Assembly (NCBI GenBank): GCA_964550915.1 | Contig: CAZKBY010000023.1 | Location: 1-20,970, forward strand | Length of the DNA stretch: 20,970 nucleotides | Direction of reading: 5' to 3' | Source: JARYMI01 sp964550915 | Lineage (GTDB): Bacteria > Acidobacteriota > Aminicenantia > Aminicenantales > UBA8522 | In this document: positions 1 to 6,555 of the stretch, piece by piece | Layout of the letters: each line of letters begins with the position of its first letter | How positions within the stretch are numbered: position 1 is the first letter of the stretch | Position numbers and translations under genes: made by a program | Notes under the pieces: model-generated | The model's input: only the letters and a program-made list of their open reading frames with translations | Database searches by the model: none | Told to the model about the DNA's origin: nothing

Positions 1-342
1 CTTTTTCGTGATTCAATCGACCCTCGTTCGGTTACATTTTAGATGATTCAATGCGGATGCTTGCATTTTTTCTTCAAATTGTGTTATAATAAAAGATAAT
101 TTCAAAGGGGGCGCGATAAAATTACTTTTTTCCGGCGATTTTTCCTGCAACCATTTTCCCCCGTTCTCCGTATATATTATTAAGTGAGATGGCAGGAATG
201 AGAGAACAGAACGCTCAGATGAAAAGCAAGCGCCTCCTTTTTTCCCTTCCTTTTTCCCAGGAGTTCCTGATACATTCTGCTTACCTATCCACCCATTCCC
301 TTGAATAGGCTGCCTTTTTGCCAGCGACGGCAAACGGGCAGC
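1..342. other. Intergenic region with no convincing gene
   Basis: No supported coding sequence. It contains a sigma70-like promoter at 61-90 and the outer part of an inverted repeat at 304-347. A 39-codon plus-strand frame at 189-308 (begins MAGMREQNAQ) lacks a good ribosome-binding site, and a 106-codon minus-strand frame at 13-333 resembles no family I recognise. Either could be chance. Confidence 0.5.
61..90 (+). promoter_or_regulatory. Sigma70-like promoter without an obvious gene
   Basis: TTGCAT at 61-66 and a perfect TATAAT at 85-90 are separated by 18 bases. Transcription would start near 97 and read towards the 3' end of the amino-acid permease. No good ORF follows, so it could drive a small RNA or an antisense transcript, or be a chance match in an AT-rich stretch. 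Confidence 0.4.
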
Positions 343-347
343 CTATT
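304..347. repeat. Inverted repeat at the permease 3' end
   Basis: The 11-base arms AATAGGCTGCC (304-314) and GGCAGCCTATT (337-347) are perfectly complementary around a 22-base loop. The loop holds a nested TGCC/GGCA hairpin. The structure overlaps the permease stop codon at 343-345. No T-run follows on either strand, so it is more likely an mRNA-stabilising or Rho-related 3' hairpin than a canonical intrinsic terminator. Confidence 0.5.
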
Positions 348-1761
348 TCTCTATCGGCCGCTTTTTCTGTCTGCCAAGATCGTGCTGAAGCCGGCTGTGC
401 TTGACACTGTAAACAAAATAAATCACCAACCCTGACAGAAGCCAGGCAGAAAACCTCAGCCAGGTCACTCCCTTTAAGCTGTACATGAGGTAGAAGCAGA
501 AGCCGACGGTCAGGAGGGGAGTATAGGGAACGCCGGGTGTCCGGAATCTTCTCTCCAAGCCGGGCTTGGTCCGCCGGAGGACGATCACGCCGATCGACAC
601 CAAGACAAAGGCAAACAGCGTCCCGATGTTGCACAGGTCGATGATCATCCCCAGAGGAAGTACGCCCGCGATAAAAGCCGTAATCGCGCCGGTGATCCAG
701 GTACAGATGTGGGGAGTTTTACGGCCCGGATGGACTCTGGAAAAATACTCCGGCAGAAGACCGTCCCTGGCCATGACCATGAAGATGCGCACCTGGCCGT
801 AGATGGTGATGAGGAGGGTCGAGATCATTCCGATGATGGCGCCGGTGGCCACCAGCGCTCCACCCCACTGGATCCCGATCCGCCCCAGGGAGGCCGGGAG
901 GGCATTGCCGACGTCAATTTCCCTGAAAGGAACGATTCCGGTCAAGACAAAGGCCACCGTCACGTAAAGGACGATGACGACGGCCAGGCAGAGCATCAAG
1001 CCCAAAGGCACGTCTCGTTTGGGATTCTTCGTCTCTTCGGCCGCCGTGGAGACGGCGTCGAACCCGATGTAAGCAAAAAAGATGATGGCCGCTCCGGACA
1101 TGATCCCTTTCCAGCCGAAGGGCGCAAACGGCCTGTAGTTCGAGAAGTCGATGTGAGAGGCCCCGAGGAAGACGAAAAGCAGGATGACCGAAACCTTGAT
1201 GACGACGATGATATTGTTTGTGGTGGAACTTTCCCTGATCCCTATGTAAAGAATCCAGCTGATGAGAAAGACGATGAGAACGGCCGGCAGGTCGATGATC
1301 CCTCCGGCCAGGGGCGGCGTGACCAAGCCCTTGGGAAGATGGACTCCAGCCGTCTGGAGAAGCCCGACAAAAGTCGATGACCAGCCAGAGGCCACGGCGC
1401 TCGCGGAGACCATGTATTCTAACATCAAGTCCCAGCCGATAACCCAGGCGATGACTTCCCCGAAAGCGACGTAAGCGTAGGAATACGTGCTTCCGGCGAC
1501 GGGAAACAGGCAGGCTAACTCCGAATAAGTTAGAGCGCACAGCCCGCAGGTAATGGCCGCTATGATGTAAGAGAGGATCACGCCGGGACCGGCTAACTGC
1601 GAACCCTCACCCGTGGCCACGAAGATGCCCGTGCCGACCACAGATCCAATCCCCAGCGCTGCCAGGTCGATGGCCCGGAGGCTTTTCTTCAACTCGGTGT
1701 GTTCAGAAGCTTCCTGGATCTGCTCGGGCGACTTGGTCAGCCAGATATTTCTCTTTTTCAT
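343..1761 (-). CDS. APC superfamily amino-acid permease (CAT/YfnA-like)
   Basis: Inner-membrane secondary transporter expected to import amino acids with protons or sodium. From the ATG at 1761 the protein has 472 residues. The N-terminus (LKKSLRAIDLAALGIGSVVGTG) is the classic CAT-family entry into TM1, with the GIGSVVGTGIF helix break that binds the substrate backbone. Roughly 12-14 hydrophobic segments follow, and FAYIGFDAVSTAAEETKNP matches the conserved TM6 region. An in-frame GTG at 1824 would add 21 residues, but a good minus-strand promoter (-10 at 1783-1778) lies inside that extension, so 1761 is preferred. GGAG abuts this ATG, giving poor Shine-Dalgarno spacing. The gene is divergent from the B12 receptor and ends in TAG. 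The substrate cannot be read from sequence. Confidence 0.9.
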   Translation of the reverse strand: MKKRNIWLTKSPEQIQEASEHTELKKSLRAIDLAALGIGSVVGTGIFVATGEGSQLAGPGVILSYIIAAITCGLCALTYSELACLFPVAGSTYSYAYVAFGEVIAWVIGWDLMLEYMVSASAVASGWSSTFVGLLQTAGVHLPKGLVTPPLAGGIIDLPAVLIVFLISWILYIGIRESSTTNNIIVVIKVSVILLFVFLGASHIDFSNYRPFAPFGWKGIMSGAAIIFFAYIGFDAVSTAAEETKNPKRDVPLGLMLCLAVVIVLYVTVAFVLTGIVPFREIDVGNALPASLGRIGIQWGGALVATGAIIGMISTLLITIYGQVRIFMVMARDGLLPEYFSRVHPGRKTPHICTWITGAITAFIAGVLPLGMIIDLCNIGTLFAFVLVSIGVIVLRRTKPGLERRFRTPGVPYTPLLTVGFCFYLMYSLKGVTWLRFSAWLLSGLVIYFVYSVKHSRLQHDLGRQKKRPIEK

Positions 1762-1777
1762 CTCCGGAGAAGGATGG

Positions 1778-1807
1778 ATTATACATGCAAGGAGAAAGGC
1801 GTTGCAA
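1778..1807 (-). promoter_or_regulatory. Promoter of the amino-acid permease
   Basis: On the minus strand TTGCAA (1807-1802) and a perfect TATAAT (1783-1778) are separated by 18 bases. Transcription would start near 1771, about 10 bases before the permease ATG. That gives a very short 5' leader and supports the start at 1761. Confidence 0.6.
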
Positions 1808-1837
1808 CAAAAGAGTCGCAGCACTTAGCTGCCAGAT

Positions 1838-1866
1838 TTGACAGCGGGCAAAAAGTTTCTTATGAT
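1838..1866 (+). promoter_or_regulatory. Promoter of the cobalamin riboswitch and TonB receptor
   Basis: A perfect TTGACA (1838-1843), 17-base spacer and TATGAT (1861-1866, five of six matches) form a near-consensus sigma70 promoter. The predicted start near 1873 lies about 20 bases before the riboswitch P1 stem, which is the expected placement. Confidence 0.75.
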
Positions 1867-1894
1867 AGTGCCTCTCTTTGAAATTTGAATTGAC

Positions 1895-2045
1895 GGTTTA
1901 GAGGCCAGGGAAGTCCGTGTGAAGCGGACACAGCCCCCGCTACTGTAACCGGGGACAAATCCCAGTCGATGCCACTGTCGTCGTCGGCGAGGACAGGAAG
2001 GCCTGGGAGCGGATGATCCGGGAGTCAGGAGACCTGCTTTAAACC
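1895..2045 (+). promoter_or_regulatory. Cobalamin (AdoCbl) riboswitch aptamer
   Basis: Senses adenosylcobalamin in the nascent mRNA. Conserved elements appear in order: GCCAGGGAAG near 1904, paired TCCG/CGGA arms near 1914-1929, the signature GCCCCCGCTACTGT at about 1932-1945, CCACTGTCG near 1972, GGACAGGAAGG near 1991, and the B12-box GGAGTCAGGAGACCTGC at 2021-2037. P1 is closed by GGTTTA (1895-1900) with TAAACC (2040-2045). It precedes a TonB receptor, the standard context for this class. A terminator follows directly, which suggests transcriptional control. Confidence 0.95.
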
Positions 2046-2046
2046 T

Positions 2047-2086
2047 CAACAGCCCGTCTTCGGGAGGAAGGCAGGGTTGGTTTTTT
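2047..2086 (+). terminator. Riboswitch expression-platform intrinsic terminator
   Basis: The arms CAAC (2047-2050) and GTTG (2076-2079), GCC (2052-2054) and GGC (2070-2072), and an inner CCCG/CGGG hairpin with TCTT loop (2053-2064) form an imperfect stem, followed by TTTTTT at 2081-2086. It begins one base after the riboswitch P1 3' arm. AdoCbl binding would therefore favour termination before the receptor gene. Confidence 0.7.
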
Positions 2087-2154
2087 GTTTCTGCGGAAGG
2101 CGTTCTTCGAGAAGATGTCTTCCGGTTCAGCGGGGGTCCTGAAAGGAGTCCGAG

Positions 2155-4104
2155 ATGAAGTGCAGGCGTATTTTCATCCTTTCCCTCGCGTTTATCGGAG
2201 CCGTGCTCCCGCTTTTTCCCCAGGAAAAAGAGGAGAAACCCGGGCCTGTCTTCGAACGGCATGAAGTCGTCGTCACCGCCACCCGGCTGGAAGTCCCAGC
2301 CCGGGAGGTGGCCAGCTCAGTGACCGTCATATCAGCAGAGGAGCTTGAGCGCTGGAAAAGACTGTCTGTCCTGGATGTCCTTCGCGATGTCGCAGGGTTG
2401 TTCACGGTCCAGAGCGGCGGTCCTGGTGCGGCGGCTTCAGCCTTCATCCGGGGAGCCAACTCGGAACATACGCTCGTCCTTATCGACGGCGTCGAGCTCA
2501 ACGACCCGATGAATCCCTCTCGTTCTTTCGACCTTGCCCATCTTGCCACCGAGAACATAGAGAGGGTGGAAATTCTCCGCGGCCCCCAGAGCCCCCTCTA
2601 TGGCTCTGACGCTCTGGGAGGAGTCATCAACATCATCACCAAGAAGGGCGCGGGGAAACCGAAGGCAACGCTGGCCTCGAACGCCGGCTCTTACGGAACG
2701 TTCGTGAGCGGGGGTGGAATCAGCGGCTCGGCGAAAGACGTCTCCTACTCCTTTGGACTTCAGCACTCGACGATGAAGGGCGTCTCTACGGCCAGCTCGG
2801 CTTACCCCGGCAACAGCGAAAATGACACATGGAGAAATCTCTCGCTCTCCGGCAGGCTCGGAATAGTCCTGGGGAAAAATCTTGAGGTTGACTTGACAGC
2901 CCGTTCCACTCTGGCCAAGGTTGATCTCGACAATTTCGGCGGTCCTTACGGCGATGATCCCAACAACATCCAGGACTACAGGCACATTCTTGTGCGCGGC
3001 CAGATCCGGGGGCTTTTCCTGCACAACCGCTGGGAGCAAAAGCTGGCCGTTTCCCTGGTCGACTCACGGCGCAGCCACGATAACCCCGCTGACGAAAGCC
3101 ATCCTTTTGACTCGGAAAAGGGCCGTTTCGACAGTCGGAGCCTCAAGTTGGACTGGCAGAACAACTTTTTCATTCATCCCGCCAACACCCTGACTCTCGG
3201 AGTCGAACACGAACAGGAGGAAGGCGAATCAGAATATCTGATGTCAGGACAATGGGGGACGTACGCGAGCGATTTTCCTCTCCGGAAAGCTCGCCTGATC
3301 GGCATCTACATTCAGGATTATGTCCGCTGGGACGACCGTCTCTTCGCCTCGGCCGGACTCCGCTATGACCATCACAGCCAGGGAAGAGGGGCACTAACCT
3401 TCCGCGTTGCGCCCGCCTATATCCTCCAGGTCACGGGCACGAAGCTCAAAGCGAGCCTCGGGACTGGGTTTAAGTCGCCATCGCTCTATCAACTCTACGC
3501 GCCGGGCACTTATTTCGGCCCCATCGGGAATTCAGACCTGCGGCCGGAGAAATCTTTGGGATGGGATATCGGGCTTGAGCAGTCCTTTCTCAGCCAACGG
3601 GCGCGGCTCGCCATCACGTACTTCCACAACGACTTTAAGGACCTCATCAGCTACGATTCCACCCAGGGATATATAAATATCGGGAAAGCTGAGGCTAAGG
3701 GCGTGGAGGTACAGTTAGAGGCCCGGCCCCTGGAAGCAATTTCGTTTAATGCCGCCTACACCCGTCTGGAAGCCAGGGATAAAATTCAGGAAACAGATCT
3801 CCTGCGCCGGCCAAAAGACACGCTTTGCGCCGTTTTGAGCTGTCCTTTCATTGACAAGTGGGACCTTTCCTTTTCATTTCATTACACCGGGGAGAGAAAA
3901 GATATCGACTACACGGCCTGGCCCGCGCGGGAGGTCATACTGCCCGGCTACAGCCTTCTGAACGCGATTATTTCCTGTGCCCCGAACCCGAACATCGAGC
4001 TTTTTGTCAGGCTGGACAATATCCTTGACGCGCACTACGAGATGATCTATGGCTACGGAGCCCTTGGCTTCTCCGCCCGAGCTGGCGTGAAACTTTCCTT
4101 GTAA
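2155..4104 (+). CDS. btuB: TonB-dependent outer-membrane cobalamin receptor (BtuB-like)
   Basis: Outer-membrane transporter expected to import vitamin B12 using TonB energy. The 649-residue product starts with a signal peptide (MKCRRIFILSLAFIGAVLPL). A TonB-box-like EVVVTATR at residues 37-44 follows, then a plug domain of about 110 residues containing VLRDVAGLFTV, FIRGANSEHTLVLIDGVELND and ILRGPQSPLYGSDALGGVINII. The rest is a beta-barrel with LRPEKSLGWDIGLEQ and NILDAHYE motifs. It ends in Leu rather than the usual Phe. AAGGAG at 2143-2148 lies six bases before the ATG. The upstream cobalamin riboswitch is strong evidence for the substrate. No btuFCD genes are in the window, so the inner-membrane importer must be elsewhere. 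Confidence 0.92.
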   Translation: MKCRRIFILSLAFIGAVLPLFPQEKEEKPGPVFERHEVVVTATRLEVPAREVASSVTVISAEELERWKRLSVLDVLRDVAGLFTVQSGGPGAAASAFIRGANSEHTLVLIDGVELNDPMNPSRSFDLAHLATENIERVEILRGPQSPLYGSDALGGVINIITKKGAGKPKATLASNAGSYGTFVSGGGISGSAKDVSYSFGLQHSTMKGVSTASSAYPGNSENDTWRNLSLSGRLGIVLGKNLEVDLTARSTLAKVDLDNFGGPYGDDPNNIQDYRHILVRGQIRGLFLHNRWEQKLAVSLVDSRRSHDNPADESHPFDSEKGRFDSRSLKLDWQNNFFIHPANTLTLGVEHEQEEGESEYLMSGQWGTYASDFPLRKARLIGIYIQDYVRWDDRLFASAGLRYDHHSQGRGALTFRVAPAYILQVTGTKLKASLGTGFKSPSLYQLYAPGTYFGPIGNSDLRPEKSLGWDIGLEQSFLSQRARLAITYFHNDFKDLISYDSTQGYINIGKAEAKGVEVQLEARPLEAISFNAAYTRLEARDKIQETDLLRRPKDTLCAVLSCPFIDKWDLSFSFHYTGERKDIDYTAWPAREVILPGYSLLNAIISCAPNPNIELFVRLDNILDAHYEMIYGYGALGFSARAGVKLSL

Positions 4105-4131
4105 CCTGAGATGGGAGGATGCGCAGATGAG

Positions 4132-5565
4132 TCAGCGGTCTAACATCGGCTCCTCGTGATAATCGATAGAAATCTTCGCCCCTTTCCTGGGCTTGAGGAG
4201 CTCGATGACCCGGAGAAAAGTCTTGTTCTTCTTCTGCCACAGCCGGTTTAAGTTCCTGGCGTAACGGGCAAGGTAGAGGTCGAACCACCTGCCCTCAACA
4301 AACCTTTTGGCCATTTCGATGAGAGAATAGAACTTCTTGTGACTGAAAATCTGGGCCCACTGGAGACCGGAGAGGGAAAACCGAGCCGGCTGGAAAACGA
4401 CGTGGTGGGCGTCGTAAAGACCCCAGTCGTGGAATTTGATCCGGCCTTCTTTCTTCATCTTCTCGTAGAATTCCGAACCCGGCAGCGGCGTCAGGATCAG
4501 AAACTGGGTTGAGGTCAACCTGGCTTTCCGGGCGAATTTCACTGTCTCCATGACCGTCCGCCAGTCATCCTGGTCAAACCCGATGACGAACATCCCGTGG
4601 ATGTGGATGCCATGTCCCTGGAGAATGCCGGCAGCGCTGGCGATTTCTTCCACGGTCTGCCGTTTTTTCATCGCCTTGAGGCTTTCCGGGTTCATCGACT
4701 CAAACCCGATGTAGACGGTGTGACAGCGGGCCTTTTTCATCAGCCGGACCAGCTCGATATCCTTGGCGACGTCAGCCCGCACCTGGGCCGTCCAGCGGAA
4801 TTTGAATTTTTCCCGGATCATGGCCGCAAGGAGTTCTTTTGCCCGTTTGCGGTTGGCTGTGAAATTGTCGTCGTAAAAGAAGATGATCTTGCGCCGGTCA
4901 TTATGTCGACGGAGCTCTTCTAACACATTCTCTGTCGAGCGAAACCGGTAGGTCCGACCGAACATTCCGGTCACGGCACAAAACGAACAATCAAAGGGGC
5001 AACCCCGCGATGTTTCGACCGGGATGGTACGCCTTCCTTTCTGTTTCCACTTCGGCAGTTTGAGCAGGGAGAAATCCGGAAAGGGAATCCGGTCGAGGTC
5101 GACCCAGGAGGGCCGGAAGGGATTATGAACGACCTCACCGTCCATCCTGTAGGACAGGCTGGGGATCGAGGCGAAGCCTTCGCCCTTTTCCCAGGCATCG
5201 ATAAAAGCCATCAACGTCTCTTCGCCCTCGCCGCGAATGACAAAATCCGCATGCTCCATGGCTTCTCCGGCCAGGAACGTCACGTGAGGCCCGCCCATGA
5301 TAACCGGAACCCCGAGCCTTCGAGCCTCACCGGCGATGGCATAGGCCCGCGGCGCCGTCGAAGTGATTGTCGAGATGGCCACGAGGTCAGCGGACCTGAC
5401 CGCTTCAAAGTCGATTTTTCTTACCTCCTCGACAAAGACTTCGACTTCCCATCCCCGGTTTTTCATCATCGTCCCCAAGATAAGGCTCCCGAGCCTGGGC
5501 AGAGGAAATTTGGAAAAGATGTGGAGGTTTGGAGCCTTCGGCTCGATAAAAACAATTTTTCTCAT
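4132..5565 (-). CDS. B12-binding-domain radical SAM protein
   Basis: A 477-residue class-B-type radical SAM enzyme. Residues 1-140 form a B12-binding-like Rossmann domain (GSLILGTMMKNRGWEVEVF, VIMGGPHVT, VIRGEGEETL) without a DxHxxG ligand motif, as is common in this class. The [4Fe-4S] motif is C189-x3-C193-x2-C196 in SRGCPFDCSFC. YIGFESMNPESLKAMKK and GMFVIGFDQDD mark the later strands of the radical SAM barrel, and the C-terminus is basic. Relatives include hopanoid-modifying HpnP/HpnJ and many uncharacterised methyltransferases; the substrate is unknown. The ATG overlaps the stop of the upstream MerR-type gene as ATGA (5565-5562), so the two are probably translationally coupled. It converges on the B12 receptor gene. 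Confidence 0.88.
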   Translation of the reverse strand: MRKIVFIEPKAPNLHIFSKFPLPRLGSLILGTMMKNRGWEVEVFVEEVRKIDFEAVRSADLVAISTITSTAPRAYAIAGEARRLGVPVIMGGPHVTFLAGEAMEHADFVIRGEGEETLMAFIDAWEKGEGFASIPSLSYRMDGEVVHNPFRPSWVDLDRIPFPDFSLLKLPKWKQKGRRTIPVETSRGCPFDCSFCAVTGMFGRTYRFRSTENVLEELRRHNDRRKIIFFYDDNFTANRKRAKELLAAMIREKFKFRWTAQVRADVAKDIELVRLMKKARCHTVYIGFESMNPESLKAMKKRQTVEEIASAAGILQGHGIHIHGMFVIGFDQDDWRTVMETVKFARKARLTSTQFLILTPLPGSEFYEKMKKEGRIKFHDWGLYDAHHVVFQPARFSLSGLQWAQIFSHKKFYSLIEMAKRFVEGRWFDLYLARYARNLNRLWQKKNKTFLRVIELLKPRKGAKISIDYHEEPMLDR

Positions 5566-6287
5566 TGGTGTTTCCTTTTATCCGCCGTTTTTTTCTCTCT
5601 TTTCTCGTTCTTATGTTTCAAATTCAACACCTCTTTCTTTTTTTTCTTGAGCAAATCTTCCCACCTGTCGATCCCTTCCTTAAAAAGATTGATCTTGTCA
5701 CGAAGATTCTTAATTTCCACCAGCATCGCGTCCAGCTTGCACGCGGCTTCATTCTGGGGGAAAGCCTCAAGCTTGTCCTTGAGCGCCAGAAAATCCCGGA
5801 AATCATCCGATATTTTCTTGATCTCTTCGAGCGTATAGCCGAAAAGTTGAAGGTCCCTGATCAGTTCGCAAAGATAGACATAGATTTTGGAATAGAGCCG
5901 GAATCCACCCTCCGTCCTCATGTCTGGCTCGATGATACCCTTATCCTCCCAGTGCTTTATCGTCCTGGCGCTCAGGCCCACCCGTTCGCCCAGGTCTCCG
6001 ATGGTGAGGTACTCGCCGTGTTCCCCCTCACCTCCCTTCATCTCGCCCGACCTAGGCAAGCCCACTTTCTTTATGATCTTCTGGATTTCTTCCGGCCCGT
6101 AGCCCAAGTTCTCCAGACTCTGGATATGGTTCAGTTTCCCCAACATGTCCTCGGCATAGAGAGGAACTCTTTCTTCGGTGAAGCCGACCGGCTTGAGAAG
6201 CTTGAGCTTTTCCCATTCCCGGAGAGCGGGCTCAGGAATGTTGAACCTAGCCGCGAATTCATCGCGCTTGTAAACCCGGTTATCCAT
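5562..6287 (-). CDS. Tandem-domain MerR-family transcriptional regulator
   Basis: A 241-residue protein with two MerR-type winged-helix modules. Module 1 spans about residues 5-78 (YKRDEFAARFNIPEPALREW, then LENLGYGPEEIQKII). Module 2 spans about 92-163 (YLTIGDLGERVGLSARTIKHW, then LQLFGYTLEEIKKIS). The tail, about 165-241, looks like a coiled coil with a lysine-rich end (KKKKKEVLNLKHK). Ordinary MerR proteins have one such module and dimerise through the coiled coil. No cysteine cluster for metals or effector domain is visible. It is the first gene of a two-gene unit with the radical SAM protein. Only AGGT-like bases precede the ATG, so the ribosome-binding site is weak. Confidence 0.85.
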   Translation of the reverse strand: MDNRVYKRDEFAARFNIPEPALREWEKLKLLKPVGFTEERVPLYAEDMLGKLNHIQSLENLGYGPEEIQKIIKKVGLPRSGEMKGGEGEHGEYLTIGDLGERVGLSARTIKHWEDKGIIEPDMRTEGGFRLYSKIYVYLCELIRDLQLFGYTLEEIKKISDDFRDFLALKDKLEAFPQNEAACKLDAMLVEIKNLRDKINLFKEGIDRWEDLLKKKKKEVLNLKHKNEKREKKTADKRKHQ

Positions 6288-6351
6288 TTTATACCTATAC
6301 GTTCAGTTATAAATTCAATTGATAAAAATCATACGTGCATGACTATATTTG

Positions 6352-6361
6352 TTAGGCGGCC
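6352..6361 (+). repeat. Direct repeat TTAGGCGGCC, copy 1
   Basis: An exact 10-base repeat of 6451-6460, 99 bases apart, in the divergent region between the tandem-MerR gene and the M14 peptidase gene. It may be a protein-binding site. Confidence 0.3.
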
Positions 6362-6389
6362 GTTTGTCAAGCGAAATCTAATATGACAG

Positions 6390-6417
6390 CCTGGCGACGA
6401 AATCGTCATTGGCCAGG
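6390..6417. repeat. Inverted repeat in the merR/M14 intergenic region
   Basis: CCTGGC (6390-6395) pairs with GCCAGG (6412-6417), and the inner GACG/CGTC arms (6396-6399, 6404-6407) close an AAAT loop. The asymmetric bulge ATTG lies on the right side. There is no T-run, so it is not a clear terminator. It could be an operator or an RNA hairpin. Confidence 0.45.
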
Positions 6418-6438
6418 CGTTCGAGGTGGCAGTTCTTC

Positions 6439-6467
6439 TTGACTTTTTCTTTAGGCGGCCATATTTT
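6439..6467 (+). promoter_or_regulatory. Candidate promoter of the M14 carboxypeptidase gene
   Basis: TTGACT (6439-6444) and TATTTT (6462-6467) are separated by 17 bases. The second copy of TTAGGCGGCC (6451-6460) fills the spacer. MerR-family activators typically bind inside promoter spacers, and a tandem-MerR gene is divergent here, so local regulation is possible though unproven. Confidence 0.45.
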
Positions 6468-6555
6468 TTATCCATGCCCGGCCTGTCAGAAAGGGAAAAA
6501 AGGCCGCACCCCGTATTCTCGAGAGGACAGACGTCGCCAGCGAAAGGCAAGAAAG

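Noticed and set aside
13..333. A 106-codon minus-strand frame at the left edge
   Set aside because: No convincing ribosome-binding site or family motif, and low-complexity composition; not supported as a gene.
6409..6555. N-terminal extension of the M14 carboxypeptidase from an upstream ATG
   Set aside because: The added 49 residues are basic without signal-peptide character and would start upstream of the predicted promoter. The ATG at 6556 gives a clean signal peptide.
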